DNA of 64,000 bases. Origin: Dermatophagoides farinae (taxonomy: Eukaryota > Arthropoda > Arachnida > Sarcoptiformes > Pyroglyphidae). Where the stretch lies: contig NW_027461517.1 in assembly GCF_024713945.1 (NCBI RefSeq), positions 372,001 through 436,000 of the forward strand, in the 5' to 3' direction. Shown one piece after another: positions 20,014 through 31,700 of the stretch. The translations under genes and the position numbers were made by a program. The notes under the pieces were generated by a model. It ran no database searches. It worked only from the letters and a program-made list of their open reading frames with translations, and was not told the DNA's origin. Every line of letters starts with the position of its first letter. The first letter of the stretch is position 1.

Positions 20014-22899
20014 ATGGAAGACAATAATCATGATATAGAAGATCAAGAGGCGCTCAAAAATCACAATTTAGCTTGTTATTTGCAGGCTGCTAACGATTAC
20101 AGAAACACAATTTTGTCTGAAGAAGAGCTAAACGATTTTTTACCAAGCGAAGGATATGAAATAGTGATTGCTCCAGAAAATTATGTGCGAAATGAAGAAT
20201 TGTTGAAAGTCTTAGCGGAGCATTGCAAAAGCTCCGGCGCATTTGAAAAGCAGTATAAAAAACAAGAATACGAAGACTTGACGATGCTACCTGCTTTTCC
20301 ATCGGTACTTATGTCGGATCTGAAGCTGACGCCCAATGATTATGAGTATTTTAGCGAACTATTTCAAAAACTGAAACCGAGCAAGTTGTCGAAAAAAAAA
20401 CTTCGCTCAATAAAGCTCAAGTTATTACTGCTGAAAATAAAGTGTGGCTCTGGATTGTTGCGGAGAACATCGAAAAAAGCGTTCCTGACGTTTGCAAACG
20501 AACAAAAAGCTCTCGACATCGCCGTGTCGGAGTTGTTCAGCCTCATAGTGTCTACAAACGATCGCCTCGTAGAACGGTTTGAACTGTATGACTTGGTTTT
20601 GAGTTTGATAAAGTCGCAATCAAATGCATTCAAGCGATATGCGGGAGAATTTTATAAAATTTCGTACAACTCTTTTTCCGCAAAGGAAGCACCTTTACAG
20701 GTGAAGATAAAGCTGATATGGAGCGAACTAGTGCGCTATGTTCTTATTGGCGAGTTCATCCCTTTGATTAGACCAGACATCGACCATCCTTTGGACGAGT
20801 TCCGAATGGCCTCTTCCACACTTTGTGCTATATATGCAAAAAACAACAGCGTTTTAGACATTATAAGTTTCATTCGTGCATTGCTTCGTCTTCAAAACAA
20901 CGAACACGGAGTAATCAACGGCATAAATATTATCAATAACATGGCGTACGTTTTCAGGCGAGCCATCATTCCGTATTTACACGTTTTAGTAGATTCGCTG
21001 ACGAAGTGTTTAAAACGAAACTCGATGAAAGTTCGACTAGTGGTGTGCCACGCCATAAGTTCTTGTGCAAAAGTTGTTAAACCCTTTGCAGCGGAGGCTT
21101 TCAGACCTATTTTGCCTATCTTGTGGGTGCAGATTAGACATTTGGCGGAAAAAAGATTTGCTACGTATGCTAAAGCTATTTTAAGTATTGTCGAACTGCT
21201 TTTAGAAGATGAAGCCGCTGTGTGCACTAAGGAATTCTTAAAATTAGCGATGAAACACTGTAACTCTACGGACTTTGACACCAAACTTGCCATTCTGTTC
21301 ATTGTGTCGAAGGCTTGTAACTGCAAAGTTTTAAATTCTGATAACATTGAAAAAGAAGTTTTTGCAGACTTGTTTCCAAACTTTCTGTGCCCTGGTATAA
21401 TGGGCAACGTCAGACTCGAAAAAACCATTATTTCCACGTTTTTAGCGATGCAGAAATGTTGTGACACTTCGATCATTCTGTTAAACTTGTTGCCATTTTT
21501 AAAACATAATGACAGCGGAACAAGGTGTTTGACTTTAGGTGTGGCTCACGCGTTGTTGACAAGTAATGAAGTCGTCGACATCGACGACAAAATCTGCGAC
21601 AAAGTTTTCGAGGACTTTCTTTACTGTATGCAAAACGAAACAATGTGCGTGAACAACGAAAATGTTCTTGCTGTAACCGCCTTGCTCAACATCAAAGACT
21701 ACTTTCTTAAAAAATTTATCAATGAAATTGTGGAGTTGTTGCACTGGAAGTTGAACCACTCCTCAGAAACGTTTCAGATAGAGAGCGCTTTGTGTTTTGC
21801 AGGAATTACAAAAAAATTGAAACAACTCGGATACAGTGCAGTGATTTCTTCGTTCAAAAGCTACTATATAGAATATATCACAGTTAATTCTCCTGTCGTG
21901 TTGGCTGCCATTTTACAGGCCATTAATGCAGCTTATCAGCAAATCCACAATGAAGAGGGATCAATGTCAATTCCGGATTTGGTACCTTTACTGACTCCTG
22001 TATTGCAAATCACGAACGTCGACGTTCAGTTCGCTGTTGTTGAACTCTTAGGCACTCTAGTAGAACTGGATGGAGACAGCGTAGATCCTAAAGAACTCGA
22101 CCGCATCGCTAACCAGCTACTAATGCTATTTTACGTTAAAAATAAGCAGCTCAGAAACATTGCCATTCGAATTTTCGGAGTAATAGCAGAATGTATAGGA
22201 CCCCACGAAATAATTTTGACGCTGCTTAACAATCTACGTGCCGTCGAACGTCAAGTTCGAATCTGTACGACTATCGCCATTGCTGAAGTTGCTTGGCGCT
22301 GTGAGCCTTATTCGGTACTTGCCGCGTTAATGAATGAATACCAGTAAGTTTAATTATAAAAATGTTTGCAGGATACCGTGTTCAAACGTCCAACACGGAG
22401 TTTTAAAAGCACTTACTTTTTTGTTTGAATATATCGGAGAAAAATCAACAAAATACATAAATACGCTATATTCACTGTTAGAAAATACTTTGATAGATCG
22501 AGACGGAATACATAAACAAATAGCGTCGTGGGCAGTCAAAAACTTGGCGTTGGGTTGCTACGGACGAGGGTTTGACGACGTTCTGTTGAGTCTGCTCAAT
22601 TTCATCTGGCCCAATCTGTTGCGGTCAGCTGCACACCTGAGTCTCGCTACAATGGATGCAATAGATGCATTGAGACTTTCTGTAGGCCCAGGAACGATTC
22701 TGTACTACACACTACAAGGTTTGTTCCATTCATCAAAAAGAGTAAGTTCGTACGAAAAAAAAAGTTTTAGGTGAGAGTCCCTTATTGGCGAGTGTTCAAC
22801 TGCATTGTGCATGGGAACACTGAAGACTTAGTACCCGTTTATCCAGAATTCAGAGAGTTCGAGAACGGTGAATTTACAAGATGGCAGCTTTATGTTTGA
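20014..22899 (+). CDS. SF3B1: Splicing factor SF3B1 (HEAT-repeat subunit of SF3b), three exons
   Basis: Exons are 20014-22343, 22372-22741 and 22771-22899, with introns of 28 and 29 nt (both GTAAGT). The 942-residue product is the U2 snRNP scaffold that clamps the branch-site helix. The N-terminal 'SEEELNDFLPSEGYEI' and 'LLLLKIKCGSG' match the region just before the human HEAT repeats. The rest is HEAT, including 'VERQVRICTTIAIAEVAWRC', 'YSVLAALMNEYQ', 'NVQHGVLKALTFLFEYIGE' and the terminal 'VRVPYWRVFNCIV'. The segment 'MKVRLVVCHA' aligns with the region of human K700, and the Lys is kept. The human N-terminal 450-residue region with U2AF-binding Trp motifs and TP repeats is reduced to about 100 residues. 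The terminal exons are found only by splicing. Confidence 0.95.
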
Positions 22900-22986
22900 A
22901 TCTGCGGTTATCTGTCTAAATATGTCTCAAAGTTTGTAAACGATTTCCCAGGTCCCTTCTTTTAAAATTAATCACTTCTTATATTT

Positions 22987-24137
22987 ATGTCACAAAACTT
23001 TAAGTCATATCGGGATCAATTCTACAAGTAAGCTATACTACCAGTCCATAAAAATTCTTATTAGAATCAAATTTTGCCCTTTTTACATAAACAACCAATG
23101 CAAAAAAGGTTCTCAATGTTCTTACGCGCACGATTTGAGTGAAGTAAGAACCTCTGTTTCTTTATACAAAACAAAATTGTGTGATAATTGGAAATTCGTA
23201 AGTTTAGTTTAAGGAAAATTTTTAGGGAAATTGTAACAATCCAAATTGCAGTTATGCACACGGATTTCAAGAGTTAAGAGCAACCAACGATTATTTCAAA
23301 ACCAAATTGTGTAAATATTGGGAAAATAATCGATCTTGTTCGTTGGGTTCGTTTTGCAGGCATGCTCATGGAATTGAAGAGTTACGGCCGCGAGCGTACC
23401 GGTTAAGCAACCATGAAAAACGGGATATAAAAAAGACTAAAGATATGTCTAGCTTTGCTTTTTCCGATGCTGTAAACAGTTTGGCTGACTATAATGATTT
23501 AAACGCTTTATTGTCAACGCCTGTGTTTCAATTCCAAAATAGCCAGAACAAGAACTTTTCTCTCCAAAACCAAAACAATCATGATTCGTTATGTACCAAG
23601 CAAGGTTCAAACGAAATTCAAACTAAAAAATCTAATAGCGTATCGCAAATAGCAACAAACAAATCGTACACCTTAAAAAACTCTTTAGAAAATATAATTT
23701 CTAACTCTTTCAAAAGGCTGGATTTGACAAATTCTACTAATACTAAACAAGCTCATGCGAATGACTTTTTTAATATCAAAAATCGCATTGACGATTCAAA
23801 AATTTTTGAAGAAAACCACAGGCTCTTTCAAAATGGTTTCTTCTCCGCTGATCAGCAAGCTGCTAAAGAACAATTTATACTTAGCACTTCAGATCAAGAA
23901 AACCAATACCAAGCAAATTCGCCAGCTTGTAAAAACAATAACATGCTAGTGAAGCCTCGAGCTAAAAATTTTTCTGAAGATTTTTCAAGTTCACAAATGA
24001 GTAGTGACTTCTACCCTTTATCATCCAATAATTTTACAACAAAGAACATCGAAATATGGGATGTAAAGAATGCGTTGCTTGTGCACAACACGCTAAATCG
24101 AATTTACTCTGACGACGAATTAGAGTTTATTTTGTAA
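22987..24137 (+). CDS. Triple CCCH zinc-finger RNA-binding protein, three exons
   Basis: Exons are 22987-23027, 23065-23197 and 23226-24137, with introns of 37 nt (GTAAGC...ATTAG) and 28 nt (GTAAGT...TTTTAG). The protein has 361 residues. Three CCCH fingers are packed at residues about 15-90: 'FCPFYINNQCKKGSQCSYAH' (C-x7-C-x5-C-x3-H), 'LCDNWKFGNCNNPNCSYAH' (C-x7-C-x4-C-x3-H) and 'CKYWENNRSCSLGSFCRHAH' (C-x8-C-x5-C-x3-H). Each is followed by an 'E(L/V)R' tail typical of TIS11-like fingers. The second intron splits finger 2. The C-terminal 250 residues are Asn/Ser/Lys-rich and disordered. Likely an mRNA-binding regulator; targets unknown. It starts 87 bases after SF3B1. Confidence 0.88.
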
Positions 24138-24341
24138 TAATTTTTACACTAATTAAGAAAAATAGTTTCGTTGTTCTTGATATTTCAAATAATTAGTCTT
24201 TTAAGTATAACCCGACCAAATCTTAAGCTCCAGTGTTTAAGTTAATATTCGAAAGCAACTGACCCTTATTGGTGACTGCTTTTTGTAACCAATCATCTTA
24301 TTGATCACAAGTTCGAAACTAATAAAGTATATTAATTAACT

Positions 24342-25676
24342 ATGTTATTAAAAATCGTTTACTATTTGGCAGCCGTTCAAGCCATTAGCCCCTACGTGCA
24401 GGAGTCTAGATTAAGAGCTGACTATTTGCCATGCTTCAGTTCGGACGATTGCCCCATAGCCAGAAAAGATTTTTGGACCTGCAACACATCAAAAAATGAT
24501 ATTATCAATCCAAATGTGATTCGTCACCCTAAGTTTGTGCCCACTATTTATACGCTGAGGGAAGAAGGAGTATTGAATCTGTCTCCTACAATAGAAAATT
24601 ACGACTTATACGTACAAAAATATCTTTGGGCAATCGTTCGTGCTATTTTGAGTGGTGAACCAATTGGACAGTGTGAGTTGACGTCTAGTAATAATTCAGC
24701 TGAGTTATCTGACCCTAGTAATTTAAAAGAAAAAAAAAATAAAGATCCAGTAGAAAGGAAACAAGTTAAAATAGAAGCCACGTTGCTAGAAGGTTCTAGC
24801 AAAGCGCACAATTGGGTAATTGATGTAGAGCCAGAAATAACTGAACAAAGATCGATCCTAAACAAGTCTATGCTTTCAAATTTAAACCTTTTCGAACCGA
24901 GAATTAGAGACAGCGGGTATATTTTAAAAAATCTAGGGGATATCAGTTGCATACCGGTGACAAAAATCGGCAAGTACACTAAAGATAGCGTAGCTCATTT
25001 TCAGGACAAAGGCCTGAACCAAAAATTTCCTGTTCCCAAAAGCTTTCACGTTAATTACCGGCCTTTAGTTAAAACAAAAGAATCGCCATACATTAGCCAT
25101 TCAGGACCTTCTGGGTTTGTTCGATACGTAGCAGAACCGTACGAATTGACAGTTTCTTCCGATTTGCTCGATTCGGTTATTAATCGCTATCATTTAGACT
25201 CCAAAACAACACTTTACCCCGCTGAGCTAGCTTTAAAACGATCTACAATGAAGCTTTTAATGTCAACAATCGTCGAAATAGTGAGTATCGCAGAAATGTA
25301 CAGAGACAAAAATGCTCCGTTCCACGATTTACTCGAGTTTGTTGACGGTAAAATTTTAAACCCTCTGAGTAAGATTCTAGAAACAATTGTCATCGACAAT
25401 AAGCCGTATATATACTTTAATTTTTACGAAAGTAGCCAAGGCGTTGACATTTACAATGGAATGTTACCTGTTGTTTGTGATTTTGTCGGTGACGCAGTAG
25501 TCACAGTAGAAATATTCGCACTGTTGCTGGACAAACAAATTTTAGATGGTTTGGCATTTGCACTGGGACTTAGCGACACTGGAAACATGTCAATTCAACA
25601 ATTTATTGATGCTGTAGAACTAAGTGCTTCGGCCTATAACACGTGCTCGGCTCGAATAATCTGTTACGACGACTAA
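24342..25676 (+). CDS. Unknown secreted protein, Cys-containing
   Basis: A 444-residue protein beginning with a clear signal peptide (MLLKIVYYLAAVQAIS). It has no later transmembrane segment. About nine cysteines sit mainly in the N-terminal 50 residues ('LPCFSSDDCPIA', 'TCNTSKN') and at the C-terminus ('NTCSARIICYDD'), suggesting disulfides at both ends. A polar Lys/Glu linker lies at about residues 120-150. The last 190 residues look globular and helical ('LKRSTMKLLMSTIVEIVS', 'VEIFALLLDKQILDGL'). I recognise no family. In an apicomplexan-like cell it could be a secretory-organelle or surface protein, but that is inference. It starts at ATG 24342; no intron is seen. Confidence 0.82.
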   Translation: MLLKIVYYLAAVQAISPYVQESRLRADYLPCFSSDDCPIARKDFWTCNTSKNDIINPNVIRHPKFVPTIYTLREEGVLNLSPTIENYDLYVQKYLWAIVRAILSGEPIGQCELTSSNNSAELSDPSNLKEKKNKDPVERKQVKIEATLLEGSSKAHNWVIDVEPEITEQRSILNKSMLSNLNLFEPRIRDSGYILKNLGDISCIPVTKIGKYTKDSVAHFQDKGLNQKFPVPKSFHVNYRPLVKTKESPYISHSGPSGFVRYVAEPYELTVSSDLLDSVINRYHLDSKTTLYPAELALKRSTMKLLMSTIVEIVSIAEMYRDKNAPFHDLLEFVDGKILNPLSKILETIVIDNKPYIYFNFYESSQGVDIYNGMLPVVCDFVGDAVVTVEIFALLLDKQILDGLAFALGLSDTGNMSIQQFIDAVELSASAYNTCSARIICYDD

Positions 25677-25717
25677 ATAATTTTAGAGGATCGTTAATAA
25701 TAATTAAAATTTATTAA

Positions 25718-26296
25718 ATGAGATTTTCAAGATACAAGAACCAACTATGCTTACATTTTAATAATCTGGGTATTAATGATATTTCATGGGTCGAGTTGAA
25801 CGAAAAATCTATAAAGGAAGCGTTTTTTGCTTTTACTCGCACAAATTCGATTATTCAAGAAACGCCAATTAATGAAGTTGATTTTGCTTATAAGTCCTTA
25901 GCGATTGATTTCGCTAATAATCGTCTTGAAAAGGTTCATTTAACAGTTGTCACAAAATACATGTTCCCAATATTTCAAGAAATTTTTAATGATAATATTT
26001 TTCTCGATTCAGTTTTTAAAATTTTTTGCAACTTATCATTATCGCAATTCCAAGCCCAAATTGAAACGTTCAACTTTACTTATAATAGTATAACTTCTTT
26101 TGTCATCGGTGACGGTAATTTTATCAATTTAAAAGTGCTTTTATTTAATCATAACTCGTTGAGGTCTATTCCAAGTGACATTCATTCAGTGTTGCCGTCT
26201 TTGTCAATATTATCCTTAAGTAGTAATCTGTTCGACACAGAATCTGACTTGGATAACTTTGTTAATCATACCAAACTAATTTTTTTTGATATATAG
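25718..26296 (+). CDS. Small leucine-rich-repeat protein
   Basis: A 192-residue protein with LRR-type spacing in its C-terminal half: 'LKVLLFNHNSLRSIPSDI' and 'LPSLSILSLSSNLFD' fit LxxLxLxxNxL units, and the upstream 'IETFNFTYNSITSF' may be a third. The N-terminal 100 residues do not show clear repeats. It could be a scaffold or adaptor protein. It may resemble TBCE-like or LRRC family fragments, but no assignment is safe. The last residues after the second repeat are few, so this may be a short form. It starts 41 bases after the secreted-protein gene and ends 30 bases from the convergent WDR44-like gene. Confidence 0.7.
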   Translation: MRFSRYKNQLCLHFNNLGINDISWVELNEKSIKEAFFAFTRTNSIIQETPINEVDFAYKSLAIDFANNRLEKVHLTVVTKYMFPIFQEIFNDNIFLDSVFKIFCNLSLSQFQAQIETFNFTYNSITSFVIGDGNFINLKVLLFNHNSLRSIPSDIHSVLPSLSILSLSSNLFDTESDLDNFVNHTKLIFFDI

Positions 26297-26326
26297 AATT
26301 TTGGATATTGTTTTTATTTGCAAATT

Positions 26327-28285
26327 CTAGGCTATTATTGCAGCACAAACATATATTTTGTTCGTTGCAGTTGTGTAAATAAATAAATAAATAGAATGGT
26401 TTATTTTATCAATGTAGTTTATTCCTTCAAAAGCTGTGATACACGTTTCTGTAAGGCTGTATGAACATATTGGCTTGCAACTCATTCTATAAGTCTCCTT
26501 GGTTTGAGCTTCCACAATCATGTTTCCAATATTGCATTTTTCATCATTAGCTTCGTCTAATAAGTCAATGTTTTGATTACTCACACGTTGTTTCCATTTT
26601 TGTTCATGATAAGTCACTTTTGAAGATATATTAACATTGTTTTGCTCTAAAGGTTTTCTCCAAAATAAATGTCGTAACGAGTATTTTTTATTTGACTTCT
26701 GAATCAAAGTGCAATTAGCAAATTCAACGTCCCATAAGTATGTTTTTCCGTCTTCACAAACACTTAAAAGATACTTGTTATCTTTGGTAACGGTTGACCT
26801 TAACTTTGGTTTGCTTTTATTTTTAAACTTGATAAAGCAATTTTGATCGTATATATTGACTAATCTAATTTTCGAATCACTTGATGTGATAGCAATGAAA
26901 TTACTGTCTGAATAAAAAGTTACCGAAATAATTCGGTCCGAGGTTCCTTTACATGCGTTCCCAATAAACAATTCTTTAATGACTTTGCCAGACATTAAAT
27001 CTAATAGTAATAAAGTGAATCTTGCTGTTGCTACAGCGATAAGCTTTTTTGTCACATTTATAGCCGAGCAGGTAATGCCTAAATTAAGAACGGAAGTATA
27101 TAACAACTTGATCGATATTGGCTCAGAGAAAATTGATTTTCCTGTTACGGACTTTGTTTGAAAACTAACTCTATCCGTCAGTTCTTGACATTTTTTAGTA
27201 ATTTCGTTAAATCCGGGAGATACTTGGTACAAGCAATTTTCTCCATTTATAAAACTGGATAGAATAAAACTTTCATTGTTAATCTCAAAACTGAAAACAT
27301 TGATTGGGGTTGATGAACAAGATATTTGACACAGTTCTGAACCAAGTAAATTACTCCAGATTCGTATTGTATTGTCTTGACTTACAGATAAAAGTAACTT
27401 AGTGCTGTCCGAGTTTACCCAGGAAAGAGCCAAAACTCCTTTGTAATGTCCATCTAAAACCGTGAAACGCGTTAAAAACTTATAATGATCCATCAGTGCC
27501 ATATGTAAATCGTCGTTGTTTTTTTCCGCGCAGGCACTCAAATATTCTTCAATTGTTTCATCGATTTGGGGCACCGAAACAGACCAAATATAAATTGAGC
27601 CTTTGTTAGTGCCAACCGCCAAAAACTGTTTATTTTTGGAAAAGGAAATACACCAACCATTAGGTTCGTTTAAGGGCTTGAAAAATTCGTCGTCTACAGA
27701 TTCAGGAGTTGTAAAAGAAAAGTACTTGTCAATTTCGTTTTTATAGTTTATTTCATTCCCATCAGACAGCCATCGAGCGTGGTCATTTTGTAGAATATCA
27801 TCATCTACCAACCAAATCGCTTGGATGCCTCTAATATTATCGTTTTTTGGAACCCCAGATGTTTTAATTTTAAAATGCAAATGAGAAGGAATCGAGTTCA
27901 AATTACTATGAATATTTGAATAGTTTAAAAGTTCTGAGTATCTTTTTAAGTACGATTTCAGCAAGTACCTTTGAATCTTGTGTGATTTTAACTTCAGTTT
28001 TCTCCAACCTTTGCAATTCATTCTTAAAAACGTTTCAGCAACATCAGAATCGTTTATAATACCGTGATCAAAAGAAACGCTTATAGTTTTTGGCTGCAAA
28101 ACACATTTAAGTAGCAGATTTATGCCTCGAAAACAGGAATTCGATTTTAAAGAATGATTTGACAATTTTTCAGGATTTACAAATAATTCCGATGTTTTAA
28201 AGATTCTTTTACGATTTATCGACGTAGCAGAGTCACATAGCTTGTACATGTTTTTCTTTTCATTATTACTAATAAATCGATTCAT
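26327..28285 (-). CDS. WD40-repeat protein, WDR44-like
   Basis: A 652-residue protein with WD40 repeats from about residue 220. Recognisable blades: 'GWCISFSKNKQFLAVGTNKG', 'GHYKGVLALSWVNSDSTKLL' with 'SVSQDNTIRIWSN', 'TSSDSKIRLVNI' and 'KYLLSVCEDGKTYLWDV'. The order and wording ('...SSDSKIRL' then 'SVCEDGKTYLWD') resemble WDR44 (Rabphilin-11), a Rab11 effector in endosomal recycling, and its plant and protist relatives. The N-terminal 200 residues are Lys/Ser/Asn-rich and would hold any Rab-binding region, but I see no clear motif. The ATG at 28285 is used; the frame is open further upstream but without an ATG. No intron. Confidence 0.75.
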   Translation of the reverse strand: MNRFISNNEKKNMYKLCDSATSINRKRIFKTSELFVNPEKLSNHSLKSNSCFRGINLLLKCVLQPKTISVSFDHGIINDSDVAETFLRMNCKGWRKLKLKSHKIQRYLLKSYLKRYSELLNYSNIHSNLNSIPSHLHFKIKTSGVPKNDNIRGIQAIWLVDDDILQNDHARWLSDGNEINYKNEIDKYFSFTTPESVDDEFFKPLNEPNGWCISFSKNKQFLAVGTNKGSIYIWSVSVPQIDETIEEYLSACAEKNNDDLHMALMDHYKFLTRFTVLDGHYKGVLALSWVNSDSTKLLLSVSQDNTIRIWSNLLGSELCQISCSSTPINVFSFEINNESFILSSFINGENCLYQVSPGFNEITKKCQELTDRVSFQTKSVTGKSIFSEPISIKLLYTSVLNLGITCSAINVTKKLIAVATARFTLLLLDLMSGKVIKELFIGNACKGTSDRIISVTFYSDSNFIAITSSDSKIRLVNIYDQNCFIKFKNKSKPKLRSTVTKDNKYLLSVCEDGKTYLWDVEFANCTLIQKSNKKYSLRHLFWRKPLEQNNVNISSKVTYHEQKWKQRVSNQNIDLLDEANDEKCNIGNMIVEAQTKETYRMSCKPICSYSLTETCITAFEGINYIDKINHSIYLFIYTTATNKIYVCAAIIA

Positions 28286-28758
28286 ATAAAGTTCATCTTT
28301 TATTTCAATCAACTCCAACGTTTTATTGACTAACTAGTTTATTCATTATTATTTTTAACTTATGGGAAATATATAGTATCTAAATAAAAGAACTGATCTT
28401 ACTCTAAGTTTAATCTAATTGGCGATTTGAAACTTTTACTTGATCAATGCAAAAAAAAAAAATATTATTAGTATTATGATTCAATAAAAATGAAAAACTC
28501 TTTTTTATATATTTCTTTTATATTAGTGTTGGCATGTCGTTTGAGCAGCGTTTCTTTTAATAATAGTTTGTTTTTATTATCCAAAGTAATTTTAATGCTA
28601 ATGTTGAAAAAATAATATATTAATTTACAACATTGAAATTATTGAATAAACTCAACGCTTATAATTTGGCTTTGAGATGTTTCTTATTTGAAACAATAAT
28701 ATGCTAGAAATTTAAAAGTTACATTATTGAAGTCAACGGAAAAAAAAAGATTACTATT
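28286..28758. promoter_or_regulatory. Divergent region between WDR44-like gene and TOP2
   Basis: These 473 AT-rich bases lie between two divergent starts. They contain an A-run at 28451-28462, several T-runs and one possible micro-ORF (28490-28615) described separately. No other structure was recognised. Confidence 0.4.
28490..28615 (+). CDS. Possible 41-residue membrane or secreted micropeptide
   Basis: An ATG-started frame of 41 codons encodes a peptide beginning 'MKNSFLYISFILVLACRLSS', which looks like a signal peptide. A second hydrophobic stretch near the end ('LFLLSKVILMLMLKK') follows. It lies 144 bases upstream of the TOP2 start on the same strand. It could equally be an upstream frame in the TOP2 5' UTR or chance in AT-rich DNA, where Phe/Leu/Ile codons are common. 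Confidence 0.2.
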   Translation: MKNSFLYISFILVLACRLSSVSFNNSLFLLSKVILMLMLKK

Positions 28759-31700
28759 ATGGAGGAAAGCATTGAAAAACGATACACGAAACTAACCCAG
28801 TTAGAGCACGTTTTGACAAGACCAGATTCTTACATTGGGTCTGTAAACCAAGAATCACTATCTTCCTGGGTATGGGATGACACGGTAAGAGGCATTGTAA
28901 ATAAAACCATTACTTACGTTCCGGGTATGTTCAAAATATTTGACGAAATAATTGTGAACGCAGCTGATGTGTACGCACGAGAAAAATTTGATAAGGTTAA
29001 AACCACTAAATCTAGAATTAATAGAATTACTAAAATAAGCGTAACAATCAATACTGAGAAAAACTACATCGAAGTATATAATAATGGTGCTGCCATACCG
29101 GTGGAAATTCACCAAGATTACAATATTTACGTTCCGGAACTTATTTTCGGTCAGTTACTGACATCTGATAATTATAATGACAGTCAAGATCGCTATACAG
29201 GAGGTAGAAATGGGTACGGCGCCAAGTTAGCTAATATATTTTCAACTATGTTCGAAGTTACTATTGTAGATTCAAAACGCAAAAGCAAGTTTTATTGTAA
29301 ATGGCGAAACAACATGACAAAAAAAGATGATTCGATTATTACTCCTTGTCTTGAACCAACTGATTCTGTCACGGTAAAATTTCATCCTGATTTTAAAAAG
29401 CTTAACATGCCAGAAAAGTTCAACGGTGACATTTTGAGTCTGTTGAAAAAAAGAGTTTACGATCTTGCTGGAACTCTGGATTTGGATGTATATTTAAATG
29501 GTTCCAAGATTAATATAAATTCGTTTAATGAGTATGTTGAATTATATTTTCAGAAATACTCAGGTTCCAAAAATAAATCTAATACTAAATCTAACGATCC
29601 GAGTGGTGAATTACGGCTCGATTCAGAATCTTCATCTGTAAATCTTTCTCAAGAAAACAAAGATGATACGCCGTTTAGACTTTATGAAAGAATAAACCCA
29701 TACTGGGAAGTTGAAATTACTTTAAGTGAAGGTCAATTTCAGCAAGTCAGTTTTGTAAACAATATTTGTACAAGCAAGGGTGGAACTCATGTCAACTTTA
29801 TTTTAGAACCTCTGATACAGTCACTATTAAACAAGATTAATTCAAAAAACAAGAAAGGTCTTAAACTTAAGTCTCATCATATTAAAAATCATATATTTTT
29901 ATTTTTGAATTGCAGAATAGTAAATCCTACTTTTGACAGCCAAACCAAAGAGTATATGACTTTAAACATGAGCTATTTGTCTGGATCTGTGTTTTTATCT
30001 GAGAAGTATATTTTATCAGTATTAAAATCGTCAATATTAGAAACTATTAAGCTCTGGGCTATAACCAAAGAACAAGTTGAACTTAAAAAATTAATGAAAA
30101 CAGGAAATCGAACTTCACGAAAAGACACAATACTTGGTATAACAAAATTGGATGATGCAAATGATGCTGGTTCTAAGTTGAGCGCTGAATGTACATTAAT
30201 ACTAACGGAAGGAGATTCTGCAAAAACCAGTTGCATTGCAGGTTTATCTGTTGTAGGCAGAGATAAGTATGGAGTATTTCCATTACGCGGAAAATTACTT
30301 AATGTACGTGATGCTTCTTTTAAACAACTCGCCGAAAACAAAGAAATTCAGAATATTTTAAAAATTATGGGACTTGAAATAGGTTCGTCCATTACGAACC
30401 CGTCTTCGCTTCGTTATGGTAGTATTATGATTATGACTGATCAAGATCATGATGGGAGTCATATCAAAGGACTTATCATTAATCTTCTGCAACACTTTTG
30501 GCCCAATTTGTTGAAATATAACGGATTTTTAAAAGAATTTGTTACGCCCATTATTAAAGTCACAACAAGAAATAATACGATTTCTTTTTTTACGCTTCAG
30601 CAATTTGAAGACTGGAGAGCTTCGTTAACCCCAGAAGTTCTAGCTCGTTATAAATTTAAATACTATAAAGGGCTGGGTACGTCAACAACTAAAGAATTCC
30701 AGGATTATTTCAGCAAAATACAAGATCATCAGCTGGAATTTGTTTACGAAGATCCAGAAGACTTCGAAAGTATTGATATGGCTTTCAACAGCAAACGAGC
30801 AGAAGATCGAAGAAAATGGATTCAAAGTTTCGAAGAAGGAACTTTCTTAAACCATGAGATTAAACGCATTCGATACAAAGATTTTATAAACAAGGAACTC
30901 GTTCTGTTTAGCCGATATGATTTAGAAAGATCAATTCCAAATGTTATTGATGGATTAAAACCAGCTCAACGAAAAGTTCTTTTTGGTGCTTTTAAGAAAA
31001 ATTTAACGAGAAACGAAATGAAAGTTGCCCAATTTGCATCTTATGTTGCTGACGTTAGTAGTTACCACCATGGAGAAGACTCTATCGCACAGACTATTGT
31101 CAACATGGCTCAGCAATTCGTAGGTTCGAACAACTTAAATCTGCTTGAACCTTGTGGTCAATTCGGTAGTAGAAAAGAAGGAGGAAAAGATTCTTCAGCA
31201 ACACGTTATATTTACACTAAGCTGACGGAAGTGTGTACTTACTTGTTTAGATCAGAAGACTTTCCTATACTAGAATACTGTGTAGACGAAGGTGTTTCAA
31301 TCGAGCCTAAATTTTACGTACCAGTGATTCCAAACATTTTGGTGAATGGGTCAGAAGGTATAGGAACGGGTTGGAGCTCTACTATCCCTAACTTCAATCC
31401 GAAAGACATCATCGCAAATATAAATGCATTTTTGGACGAGAAACCTCTGAAAGAAATGGTTCCCTGGTATCGTGGATTTATAGGAAGAATGGAACGGAAT
31501 GATAAAAGCGGCTTTGACTCAGTGGGGTTGATAGCCGAAACCGATGAAAATGTTTTCCACATCAGCGAACTTCCGGTCAAAGTTTGGACCCAACCATACA
31601 AAGAGTTTATTGAAGACATGCTAACGGCAAACGTTACTCAAGCGAAAGGAAAGTCTGTTGCTAGCAAATCCAAAGCTACGGACAAACCAAAAGTTAAGAC

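Noticed and set aside
20892-21476. A 194-codon open frame antisense to SF3B1
   Set aside because: SF3B1 on the plus strand is strongly supported by HEAT-repeat similarity; the antisense product is compositionally odd and matches nothing.
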